This document shows positions 30,401 to 37,977 of a DNA stretch of 64,000 bases, one piece after another. Position numbers and translations under genes: made by a program. Origin of the DNA: a bacterium (lineage in GTDB: Bacteria > Hinthialibacterota > Hinthialibacteria > H5-UNCL2); NCBI GenBank assembly GCA_015075175.1, contig JABTUV010000007.1, forward strand, positions 124,001 through 188,000, read 5' to 3'. Numbering within the stretch: the first letter of the stretch is position 1; every line of letters begins with the position of its first letter. Under the pieces are notes generated by a model. It saw only the letters and a program-made list of their open reading frames with translations, was not told the origin of the DNA and did no database searches.

Positions 30401-30882
30401 TCAGTCGAGTCGGAGTTGAAGTGCTCGGCCGGCTGCTCCTTGACGCCGGTGAAGGTGCAGTTGGAGAGCGTGCAGTTGCCGGCCGTGCTGCGCACCACCA
30501 CGCAGGCCTCGTGCATCCCCTGCTGGTTGAAGCCGATGTTTTGCACCCGCGTATAGGCGCCCTGGATGACCAGGACCGACTGGTTGAGGGTGGCCGTGCC
30601 GCCCTCGCCGGCGATGGTGACCAGGTTGCCCGCGGTTCCCACGGGCGTGACGTTGAAGACGCCGTTCTGGGTGTAGGTTCCGGCCGCGATGTGCAGCGTG
30701 GTCGGGGCCGTCTGCGTGTTCAGGACCCCGATGGCCGCGCCCAGCGTGAGCTTGGGCGTGCCCGCCGAGAGTCCGTCGTTGGCGTCATTGCCCGCCGTGG
30801 ATAGGTAGACGTCCGCAAACGCCCCCGTACCCGACAACAGGGCAATGACCGCCGCCAGCAAAATGATACGTTTCGTAATCAT
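27406..30882 (-). CDS. Secreted right-handed beta-helix repeat protein, long type (copy 1), small frameshifts
   Basis: This exported protein has about 1158 residues. The start ATG at 30882 has a GGGAGG site; upstream in-frame codons lack one. The signal peptide is MITKRIILLAAVIALL to GAFA. The cap DVYLSTAGNDANDGLSAG is followed by coils throughout. Near the end, VTNFRCCRAGCRLAGRL replaces copy 2's VTNFRVLPSGLSALRAG because CACCCGG in copy 2 is CACCGG here. A second indel restores the frame before NGLVADGHTDLGCIES. Comparison of the paralogues therefore pinpoints single-base losses in G/C runs. It is probably the first gene of the module. Confidence 0.8.
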   Translation of the reverse strand: MITKRIILLAAVIALLSGTGAFADVYLSTAGNDANDGLSAGTPKLTLGAAIGVLNTQTAPTTLHIAAGTYTQNGVFNVTPVGTAGNLVTIAGEGGTATLNQSVLVIQGAYTRVQNIGFNQQGMHEACVVVRSTAGNCTLSNCTFTGVKEQPAEHFNSDSTEGNEPEDVAPVQVMAAPDCTITGCTFNCGLLPETWDYAILLPSAVGPAGNLTVSGCTINGASNTGGIKFLRATNNTQILNTNFNNIAHTAFQLHSGGSGVASGNSDQLLIQDCVINEGSAFAFADQFTTEALVWLEESLVSNVTLRRVTLTFGQTNGISGIVIGGCTASNVLLDQVNVNHVFTGSAGEYIFAVRRGVLTQQVAYLTNFEWKDSTVRGGNFQQIFYAVINGFRWTNVTSTGRFWVNTNLGTNPVLITNWVMTNCTFKDIVRSGAYAFTLGGTGLEIDGFIMNNCDFRMTRGYHCLCFFSPNSIINNIRLNNTRLEANSVAFFVLGATNTHVDIRNSTIGGGLAAILFQLQASFPPLVRDFTVANSVLRNSTLTQEFNGIDFFSTTEEFVGCFSVRNNGIKIDGATITDTLMGGYRGIAFTGDGLKTNFTVNNVVSNTTTEGVLSRTGPGATLSSPQSNFTFTNCSFTSLTRHGFDADGASSWDNVNFQNCSFTGGEGTQSAGFFLEVGSLINNATFSGCSFTCPSTSDDQLQKRTAGFLIEDENTTLSNAGFHNCTFSGRNTALAWQRYQIQNGAGLEPIVNNVLVKDCTMVSATDRAISLQYLEGSNVLFQNIAILGNPGIGIHAEINGNGWRFVNVTGNGGGAGRGAFLASTLNFESANWLMQGCSFANLDGIGLQVKAAIKNSTFRDLTLTGAAGSSHGIFVDNSGATAPGAKQANTLSFLNSVVSGFGGDALRLQGTSHIVRDCTLTNAGGHGVNILDDSALRPVAASVQCVTNTIADCAGTGVVVEGQTHTIGYNTLLRNGQGIRVRSGVIRTAGQTSTKNNTIIRNAVFGSSIPSGTGLWEAINTALTNDPGPNTNTYLNNTVTDWDVGTEFRGFNNRIQNNIFFFNTVTNFRCCRAGCRLAGRLEPRRGSAATSSTASPSTTARTSGTTRLLLAHPAIPTSISWGRWSLPRPWNYNGLVADGHTDLGCIESGASEVASWRRF

Positions 30883-31501
30883 AGACCTCCCTCCCGCAAG
30901 TATTTGGACGTATCGGTCCCCTGGGACCGTATTTCCCACGTTGACTCATATTCCCCACGATGCTTTCGTTCCCGCCCGATTGGGTCTCTTCCGGATATGC
31001 CCTTCAGAAGCATTGGTCTGGACCAACATCCCGCATCGGGAGCGTCCATCAACTCACGTCATATCTCGGCCGCAAATGAGGACTGCGGCGAAAGTTGAAG
31101 CGCATTGTCTGCCATCGGCAGGCGTGAGTCAACGGGTGAAAGTCCGACCGATTCGCGCGGCGGGCTGGAGGGGACTGAGAATTCCTACAAATTTACGGAC
31201 ATTTTGAAGAGCGGGCCCACTTGGAGCGCTCTTACCGAATTCCATCTGGGAACGCTCCCAATGGACGGGCGCCCGCCCCGGACTGGGCGCGGGAAGAAAA
31301 TCAGGGGCAGCGCCTGAGTTTCCGGCAAGCTCCTGCGTCATCGGCAACATGACCCGGAAAATCAGGCGCTGACCCCAATTTTCACGCAATCAGAAAAGCG
31401 GCGCCATGCCGGCAGGACTCTTCGGAGAGTTGATCCCGACGGGTCGGGAAAGGCCGGTTCAGGCGCCGCTTTTGGGAGTCTGACTTGGAATGGGTTTACG
31501 G
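30883..31501. other. Gene-free region upstream of the beta-helix module
   Basis: No coding region was recognised in this ~620-base stretch. It contains the palindromic element at 31304-31376 and presumably the promoter of the minus-strand gene starting at 30882. Confidence 0.5.
31304..31376. repeat. Palindromic REP-like element, GGGGTCAGCGCCT family
   Basis: The left arm is GGGGCAGCGCCTGAGTTTCC and the right arm GGAAAATCAGGCGCTGACCC, with about 30 bases between. It is the same family as 9848-9919 and 57565-57635. Confidence 0.85.
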
Positions 31502-31741
31502 TCAAGTAGCTTCGTATGCCGTGATGAAATCGTCACGCGAGATTCCCACTTGCGCGAGGATCGATCAGAGCGTCGGGCCCTTGATGGTTGGGTGGTTCGG
31601 CATGACGAGGGGCGTTACCGTGCCATCCGGGTCTGACCGGGCCGTGGTGATGTGGTTTCTCTCGTGAGCCAATTCAAACCCCAGCGCCCGAAACGCTTTG
31701 ACAACCCTCGCCTTGGGAGCATCCGCGGGAAACCGCACCAT
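31502..31741 (-). pseudogene. hicA: HicA-type mRNA interferase toxin with an in-frame TGA
   Basis: The frame begins [20 protein letters not shown], then [32 protein letters not shown], a TGA (31565-31567), then SILAQVGISRDDFITAYEAT and a stop. The order is the HicA double-stranded-RNA-binding-like fold: a conserved GFEL, a His in the active-site region (RNHITT) and the C-terminal LxxILxQxGIS. The TGA stands where homologues usually have Arg, as a single CGA-to-TGA change would give. Upstream and downstream parts are both well conserved, so decay is very recent or this is a sequence error. The start overlaps the antitoxin stop by one base (TGATG). Confidence 0.8.
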
Positions 31742-31969
31742 CAGGAGGGCACGCTCGCCTCGGCGATAAACGCCTCAAGGATGGACGGATCGACCTCGAG
31801 CGCGTCCAACCCAAACGTCTCCTGCTGGATAGCAGCGCAACGCGGACCTGACGTCCGCGACTGCGGCTTCGTAAGTATCCCCCTCGCCCACGACCGCGCC
31901 TTTCACTCCAAGCGGATAGGCTATGTAACAGTCGGGGTGCTTTTCCACCACGATTTTGATTGATTTCAT
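31741..31969 (-). pseudogene. hicB: HicB-type antitoxin with a frameshift
   Basis: MKSIKIVVEKHPDCYIAYPL, then GVKGAVVGEGDTYEAAVADV, is the partial RNase-H-like fold of HicB antitoxins. After VRSALRCY the frame must shift by one base to continue [20 protein letters not shown] and ASVPS to the TGA at 31741. The antitoxin precedes the toxin here, which is common for HicB families of this short type. A GGAGG lies 10 bases ahead of the ATG. Confidence 0.72.
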
Positions 31970-31972
31970 TGC

Positions 31973-33195
31973 TCACGGTCCTCCGTCGCCCTTACAAGAT
32001 GAAAATATCACGACCGAGCCGCGATACCAAAGCTCCTTTGGGGCCAGATATGGCGGCCGAGACCTCAATGGTCCGACGTGACCAGCCTTGCTCCCGCCGG
32101 CAGGGACGGGTGGGCCTTCGACGGAGTGGAGCCACGAGGGAATCTCCTTCATGAGGCTGCCGGCGGTGCGATACATGGCAAGGATGTTTTCCAGCGGGTG
32201 CGCACTTGAATCGCGTGCGTCGGCAGAAAAGGACCGCCCTTGGGAACAACCGCAAGCGGCGGCGGACTTCCTCCTCGACCTGTTCCCGCGCGCCGGGGCA
32301 GGGTGGTCTGCACGCACATGGTCCCGCAGAAGTTGAGCCGGTCGCCATGCTTCGCGGCCAAAGCGGCGATATCCATCTCGGGCGTGGTCGGTTGCACCAC
32401 GTCGTAGATGTCCAGCCCTGCTCGATCAATCGCAGCAGAAACATGGCCACGCATCCGCACATGTGCATCATGGTTTTGCGCCGTGGCTGTGGACCATGGA
32501 AGAAGAACTCTCCAATTTGGGTGCGAACAAACGCTCGAACATCTCGGGGCCGATCATGGGGGCGCGCTGGTTGCCGAGGTCTTCGCCCACGTGGACGATG
32601 TCGACGAGATCTCCCGCCGCCTCCAGCGCGCGCCGATGCAACTCATAGTAGAAATTGAAGCGCGCCTCCAGAATCTCCATATACACCGGCGCCGTCGTCG
32701 GCCATGTCCATGAGGACCTGCTCCATGCCGCGGAGGCGCGAGATGCCGTTGATGAAGTCCAGATCGCCGGGGGTGCCGAAGATGACGGCGAACTCCCGTC
32801 GTACGACCTGACATTGTTGTCGAAGCGTGGAAAAATCAAACCAGTCGGCGGAGGGAAAATGCGATCGGTCCAGTTCGGCCAGCTCGTGAATGCCCGCATA
32901 GGGAAGATACACCGCCTCCTGGTAGGCGCCGCCGTCGTAGGCGACCATGCGATAACGCTCGCCCCAGTAGCCCTCCTGGCTGCCGTCGGGAAAGACGCGC
33001 AGGCTCGGGTCCACAATAAATGGGCCGCACGTAGCGGAAATCATCGCCTACGACGCGCAGAAGTTGCTCAGAGTTGGAGAGACCGAAATACTCCAGCATC
33101 ATGGCCGTCACTTCCGGCTCGGCCTCGTGCTTGATGGGAATCCGGTCGTAGCCCTTGCGGGCGAGGGAGGAGAGAACGCGTTCGCGAGAGTTCAT
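31973..33195 (-). pseudogene. Uroporphyrinogen-decarboxylase (URO-D)-family protein, several frameshifts
   Basis: The start MNSRERVLSSLARKGYDRIP is the typical opening of URO-D superfamily proteins, which include cobamide-dependent methyltransferases. Further segments in different frames are DDFRYVRPIYCGPE, GYWGERYRMVAYDGGAY, DFINGISRLRGMEQVLMDMA, LEAAGDLVDIVHVGEDLGNQ, MIGPEMFERLFAPKL, HMCGCVAMFLLRLIEQGLD, VVQPTTPEMDIAALAAKHGD and FLPTHAIQV. The His of the HxCG-like segment (HMCGC) and the DIVHVGEDLG loop resemble MtaA/CmuA-like members more than HemE. At least five shifts are required. The 3' end is uncertain: after NILAMYRTAGSLMKEI the open frame reads into unrelated-looking sequence to 31973. 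Confidence 0.7.
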
Positions 33196-33295
33196 GGCTT
33201 CCGCTCCGGGGAAGAATGGGCGAAACGCCCATTCTTGCCTGCATAATCGTAATTCGTAATCGTGATCGTGCTCGTAATCGATTCTCGATTGGCAG

Positions 33296-33370
33296 CAAGA
33301 TTAAGAGCAAGAGCAAGAGCAAGAGCAAGAGCAAGAGCAAGATTAAGATTAAGATTAAGATTAAGATAAG
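33296..33370. repeat. Hexanucleotide tract AAGAGC/AAGATT, block 1
   Basis: A run of AAGAGC units passes into AAGATT units on the plus strand. It lies between the URO-D gene and the araF-like gene. Just before it (33243-33290), CGTAATCGTGATCGTGCTCG resembles the inverted repeat at 46780-46829. Related tracts lie at 44924-45130 and 45295-45432. Confidence 0.9.
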
Positions 33371-33379
33371 GATACATTG

Positions 33380-34414
33380 TTACAGACCCAGCGACTGCAT
33401 TTTTTCCCTGTAATTCTCGCGGGTGATGATCTCGCCCGCGGTCAGGGTGACCTTGGGAGGCTCCTGCCCATCCTTCACCCACTTGTAGAGGAGCTCGAGG
33501 GCCTCGTAGCCGTGCCGGCGGGCGTTGATGAGACAGGTGGCGCAGAAGCCGCTGGGCTGCGGCTTCTGAAACTCGGGCAGCGCGGAGGAGCCGCCGATGC
33601 CGACGCCGATGATGGTGTCGGCGTTAAAACCGCGGTTTTCCATCGCCCGGACCGCGCCCAGGACGCCCTCGTCGTTGATGGAGACGGCGATCCAGCGCTT
33701 GACCTCCGGGTGCTGGGTGAGGAGCACGTGGGCGGCGTCAAAGGCGCCCGGGGTGTCGGTGGTCTTTTCGGGCATGCGATAGATTTGAGCGGCGGGAAAG
33801 CCGGCCTGGACCAGGACGTCGACCGCGCCGTCGGTGCGCTGCTTGACCGTGTCCAGTTCGTCGAAGGTAATCACGCACACGCCGGTCTCGGCGACGGGCC
33901 AGCCGCGCCGCTGCATCTCGGCCCAGGCCGCCGCGCCGACGGTTTCGCCGATCGCCCGCGCGGAAATCCCCATGTAGGGTACGTCCATGAACTGCCCGTC
34001 GCTGCCTACCAAGCGGTCGTCGACGGTGAAGACCTTCATGCCGTAGCCGGCCGCTTTCGCCATGATAGCGGGTCCCAGTTTCACGTCGGGGGTGCAAATG
34101 ACAAAGCCCCTGGCGCCTTGGGCCGCCAGATTGTCGATGCTGGTGAGGACCTTCTCGCCGTCTACCGCGCCGATCTTGACCAGCCGGATGCCGGCCTTGT
34201 CGGCGAACTCTTGCGCGTACTTCCATTCGTCCTGAAACCAGGGCTCCTCGGGGCGCTTGACGAGAAAGCCGAGCACGAGCGGGTCGCCGGAGGTCTCAGG
34301 CGAGGCGGAAGATACGCCCGCAGGCGGCGGCGCCGGGCTTCCACCGCATCCAAGGGAGGCAAGCACGACAACCAGGCCCGCAAGAAGGATCAACGGCGTG
34401 GCGGGAGACTTCAT
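33380..34414 (-). CDS. Periplasmic sugar-binding lipoprotein, AraF (L-arabinose-binding)-like
   Basis: This is an ABC-transporter substrate-binding protein of about 344 residues with a lipoprotein signal ending LVVVLASLGCGG (lipobox LASLGC), so it should be anchored to a membrane facing the periplasm. The mature part follows E. coli AraF almost motif for motif: LGFLVKRPEEPWFQDEWKYA, NLAAQGARGFVICTPDVKLG, YGMKVFTVDD, ELDTVKQRTDGAVD, IPGAFDAA-like TPGAFDAAH, and PPKVTLTAGEIITRENYREK. Binding of L-arabinose or a related monosaccharide is inferred from that similarity. No ATPase or permease gene is adjacent, so it is an orphan here. The start is the ATG at 34414; the frame is intact. Confidence 0.85.
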   Translation of the reverse strand: MKSPATPLILLAGLVVVLASLGCGGSPAPPPAGVSSASPETSGDPLVLGFLVKRPEEPWFQDEWKYAQEFADKAGIRLVKIGAVDGEKVLTSIDNLAAQGARGFVICTPDVKLGPAIMAKAAGYGMKVFTVDDRLVGSDGQFMDVPYMGISARAIGETVGAAAWAEMQRRGWPVAETGVCVITFDELDTVKQRTDGAVDVLVQAGFPAAQIYRMPEKTTDTPGAFDAAHVLLTQHPEVKRWIAVSINDEGVLGAVRAMENRGFNADTIIGVGIGGSSALPEFQKPQPSGFCATCLINARRHGYEALELLYKWVKDGQEPPKVTLTAGEIITRENYREKMQSLGL

Positions 34415-34886
34415 GACGCGCAATCCTTTCGGGGAACAAAGGATTTATCGGCGTACTGTATATTGCGGGCGGGCGGGCCGTCAAGGCGAGTCGAGGTGGC
34501 CTGGCCTATGTCACACGATGGAGTGCGTTAAAAAACCAGTCCCCGTTACCCGGGGCGCGCATCATCCCCCAACCCCCCTTATTAAGGGGGGCCAAGGCCG
34601 CATCAAGATAGTCCTCAGCATCCAAGCCGGGCTTCGACACGCGGCTACGCCGCTGCTCAGTCCTGTTGGTTCTGGTTTACGCAAATGTCCAGGCCGCTCG
34701 GTGCTGGACTAGGCCATAGCACACGCCTGTCGGAGCCGGTTTTCGCTGCACCGAGGTTTTATGAGGAGCCGTTGCTGGCGTCGATCCGCTCCATCACGGC
34801 GTCTTGCGCGGTCCCTCTCATGCAACCGGTACGATCCCGGAAGCAGACCTCCGGGTAGTCGGCTTCCGCACGGAAGCCGGATACAA
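34415..34886. other. Gene-free region with a C6/G6 palindrome
   Basis: No gene was recognised between araF-like and ilvD. At 34573-34591 a palindrome CCCCCCTTATTAAGGGGGG with a 1-base centre is flanked by AACCC. A looser relative is CCCCCCATAACAAGGGGG at about 50010-50030. The position between the ilvD stop and the upstream region of the araF-like gene would suit termination of ilvD transcripts, but no T-run follows. Confidence 0.5.
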
Positions 34887-36809
34887 TCAGGCCGGCGAGG
34901 CGACCTGCCTGGCCGCCTTAAGCCGCTCCGGATCCAGGATCGCTCCACGCGCGGCGTTGGCGACCAGTTTCTGATAGCGGGCCATCCATCCGTGGTTGAG
35001 GCGGGGCTCGGGCGGGCGCCAGGCGGCCCGGCGGCGTTCCAACTCCTCCTCCGACAGCTTCACTTCCAATATCTGCCGGCGAATATCAAAGTGGATCATG
35101 TCGCCGTCGCGCAAAAGCCCGATCACACCGCCTTCCGCCGCCTCGGGACTGACGTGGCCGATGCACGCACCCGCCGTCCCGCCGGAGAAACGCCCGTCGG
35201 TAATCAGCGCCACGCTTTTGCCCAGTCCCACACCTTTAATGTAACTGGTCGGCGAGAGCATCTCCTGCATGCCCGGCCCGCCCTTGGGACCCTCGTTGCG
35301 GATCACCACCACGTCGCCGGGCTTGACCTTGCCGGCCAGGATGCCCGCGCAGGCCTCCTCCTGCGACTCGAAGATGACCGCCGGCCCGGTGTGCGCCATC
35401 ATCTCGGGGTCCACGCCCGCCGTCTTGACGACGGAACCTTCGGGCGCCAGGTTGCCGTAGAGAATCGTCAGACCGCCCTCCTGCGAATAGGCGTTGGACA
35501 CCTCCCGAATGCAGTGCATGGGATCCCACTTGGGATGGACCCAGTCCTTGCCCTGGGGCGTGAGATCGAGCGGTTGACCGGCGGCGACCTTTTCCGTGGC
35601 GGCTCGCAGCATCGCTCGCACCGCGTCCACGCCGCGGCCGGAGGGGATGGCCCCGTTGGCCATGGTCGCCAGCGCCTCCTTCGTAACCGCCTTCGAGCGC
35701 AGGTCCCACTCGCGAATGTTGTCGCCCAGCGTCCTGCCGGTCACGGTCAGACAGTCCTCGTGAAGCAGGCCCGGCTTGCCGCGCACGAGCGCCCCCAGAA
35801 TGGTATGGATGCCGCCGGCGCGCTGCACGTCCTGAATGTGATAGGTCCAACCGTCCGGCGTGCTGGAGGGCGCGACCTTGCAGATGTTGGGCGTTTTCTG
35901 CGACAGCTCGTTGATGCGGTCCATCCCGTAGTCGACGCCCGCTTCGGCGGCGATGGCCAGCGTGTGCAGGAGCGTGTTGGTACTGCCGCCCATGGCCATG
36001 TCGAGGATCATGGCGTTGTCGAATGCCGCCTGCGTACAGATGTCGCGGGGTTTGATGTCCCTTTTGACCAGTTCCAGAATCTGGCGGGCCGCGCGCTGGT
36101 ACAGCCCGATGCGCGTCTCATTGGTCGCCAGGATGGTGCCGTTGCCGGGCAGGGCCATGCCCAGCGCCTCGGACAGGCAGTTCATGCTGTTGGCGGTGAA
36201 CATGCCGGAACAGGAGCCGCAGGTCGGGCAGGCGGCCTGCTCGATCCGGTAGAACTCCTCATCGGAGATCTTGCCGATCTGGTGCTCGCCGACGGCCATG
36301 AAGGCGTTGATGAGGTCCACCTTCCTGCCGTTCCCGCCCGGAGCGGCGTTGACCACGTCCAGCAGGCCCGCTTCCATCGGCCCGCCGGAAACGAAGATGG
36401 TGGGAATGTTGCAGCGCATGGCCGCCATGAGCATGCCGGGCACGATCTTGTCGCAGTTGGGGATGCAGATCATGCCGTCGAAGGCATGGGCGTGGAGCAT
36501 GGTCTCGACGCTGTCGGCGATCAGTTCGCGGCTGGGCAGGCTGTATTTCATGCCCTCATGGCCCATGGCGATGCCGTCGTCGACGCCGATGGTATGAAAG
36601 AGAAAGGGCACGCCGCCGGCGGCTCGGACCACTTCCCTGACAAAATAGCCGACCGCGTCCAGATGGACGTGGCCGGGGATGATCTCGACGTGCGAAGAGC
36701 AGATGGCGATGAAAGGCTTGTCCCAGTCGCTCTCGCGCACGCCGGTCGCGCGCAAAAGGCTGCGATGGGGGGCCCGCTCGGGGCCCTTCTTGATGACGTC
36801 CGAACGCAT
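34887..36809 (-). CDS. ilvD: Dihydroxy-acid dehydratase
   Basis: This enzyme dehydrates 2,3-dihydroxy-isovalerate and -methylvalerate in valine/isoleucine/leucine synthesis (EC 4.2.1.9). The 640-residue intact frame shows the IlvD/Edd iron-sulfur signatures: [13 protein letters not shown] with the first cluster Cys, and [18 protein letters not shown], which carries the IlvD/Edd signature. Later, [20 protein letters not shown] and [20 protein letters not shown] contain the conserved substrate-site Ser. Length is slightly above the ~560-620 usual. It is a lone gene with no ilv partners in the window. The ATG has a GGGAGAG site upstream. Confidence 0.95.
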   Translation of the reverse strand: MRSDVIKKGPERAPHRSLLRATGVRESDWDKPFIAICSSHVEIIPGHVHLDAVGYFVREVVRAAGGVPFLFHTIGVDDGIAMGHEGMKYSLPSRELIADSVETMLHAHAFDGMICIPNCDKIVPGMLMAAMRCNIPTIFVSGGPMEAGLLDVVNAAPGGNGRKVDLINAFMAVGEHQIGKISDEEFYRIEQAACPTCGSCSGMFTANSMNCLSEALGMALPGNGTILATNETRIGLYQRAARQILELVKRDIKPRDICTQAAFDNAMILDMAMGGSTNTLLHTLAIAAEAGVDYGMDRINELSQKTPNICKVAPSSTPDGWTYHIQDVQRAGGIHTILGALVRGKPGLLHEDCLTVTGRTLGDNIREWDLRSKAVTKEALATMANGAIPSGRGVDAVRAMLRAATEKVAAGQPLDLTPQGKDWVHPKWDPMHCIREVSNAYSQEGGLTILYGNLAPEGSVVKTAGVDPEMMAHTGPAVIFESQEEACAGILAGKVKPGDVVVIRNEGPKGGPGMQEMLSPTSYIKGVGLGKSVALITDGRFSGGTAGACIGHVSPEAAEGGVIGLLRDGDMIHFDIRRQILEVKLSEEELERRRAAWRPPEPRLNHGWMARYQKLVANAARGAILDPERLKAARQVASPA

Positions 36810-37195
36810 GATCTCTCCCTCTTCCCTGAGACTTCCCGGCCTCTACCGGAGTGACTTGAGCATACTCCCGGGATGGTGGTTTCTCAAGGATTTTGGGTGC
36901 AGATGGAATTCTTCACTCCCGCAGACGAAGCTGTCGTTTCGACCGAAGGGAGGAATCTTCTGTATCGCACTCGACCTGGCGGGACGGCGGGAGATTTCTC
37001 CCTTCGGTCGAAATGACAGCTTGCTTCGGTCGAAATGACAGCTTGCTTCGGTCGAAATGACAGCTTGCTTCGGTCGAAATGAAGGTGACGTCGAGCCATT
37101 ACTCAGAATGACCGGCCCGTCGTTTTTCAGGCTTAACAAGGGTGTTGAGCGGCTGCGGTCAGGCTGCTGCGGGAATCTGTCTACCCGGAGCCGCC
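36810..37195. repeat. Repeat family TGTCATTTCGACCGAAG, copy 2, filling the ilvD-STAS gap
   Basis: No gene was recognised. From 36896 the text GGTGCAGATGGAATTCTT matches the lead-in of copy 1. At 36931-37083 come CTGTCGTTTCGACCGAAGGG, a GGAATCTTC arm, its inverse GAGATTTCTCCCTTCGGTCG, and then three direct copies of TTCGGTCGAAATGACAGCT. It separates divergent genes, so both promoters must lie within or next to it. Confidence 0.85.
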
Positions 37196-37961
37196 ATGCG
37201 CATCATCGGCAAGGATCATCACGACATTCAGATTCTGGAGCTGGCCGGCGACGTGGACGTCTTCACCTCTGAGCGTCTGCGGGCGCGCGTGGTTCCGGCA
37301 ATCAAGGCGGAGCGCAGGTTGGTGCTTTTGGACTTCTCCGGCGTGACTTACCTGGACAGTGCGGGGTTGGCGACCGTCCTGGGCCTGTGGGAGATGTGCG
37401 GCTCGGCGGGGGGGCGGCTGGTCCTGTCGGGTGTGGCGCCGCGCCTACGGCGCGTCTTTCGGATTACCCACGTTCAGGAGCTTGTGCCGGTGTTCGACAC
37501 GCAACGGCAGGCGCTGACCTACCTGCTTCTGACGACCACGGCGGGCGCGCCCGGGCAGCGGCGGATTCTCGTGTACAGCAGCGATGAGGCCACGCTGGCG
37601 GAGATGGTGCGCATCCTGGCGGCGCTGGGCCACACCGGGATCATCTCCCGCCGCAACGCCGCCGGCGCGCGGCAGGTCCTGGCCCGCGACCGCGTGGACC
37701 TGGTCGTGATCGACCTGTGGAGCCGGCTGACGAGCGTGCAGCGGCTGTTTTTGAACCTCTCCGGACCCAACCGCAACGTGCCGGTCGTGGTGGCGGGTTG
37801 GGCGCGCCTCGACGGCGGCGCGGGGCGCCGCGTCCGCGCCCTCGCGCTACGAGGCGCGTCGCTTCAAGACGCTGGTCTCCAGCGCCTTGGCCGGCCACGA
37901 GATCAGCTTCATCGACGCGGTAGCGCACCGCGTGCGCCTGCCCGCCGACGAGCGCGCGTAA
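37196..37961 (+). CDS. STAS-domain protein with a receiver-like C-terminal domain, frameshifted near the end
   Basis: Residues 1-110 form an anti-sigma-factor-antagonist (SpoIIAA-like) STAS domain: DVDVFTSERLRARVVPAIKA, then LLDFSGVTYLDSAGLATVLG with the phosphorylatable Ser of the DSAG motif. Residues ~120-215 look like a response-regulator receiver fold (RRILVYSSDEATLAEMVRIL, RDRVDLVVIDLWSRL, NVPVVVAG), with VIDLW in place of the usual phospho-acceptor strand. After VVVAGWARLDG the frame breaks; the third frame gives LVSSALAGHEISFIDAVAHR and a stop at 37961. The start ATG has a GGAG. It probably belongs to a partner-switching or signalling system whose kinase and phosphatase are not nearby. 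Confidence 0.75.
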
Positions 37962-37977
37962 GGTGGTGGAACCCACC

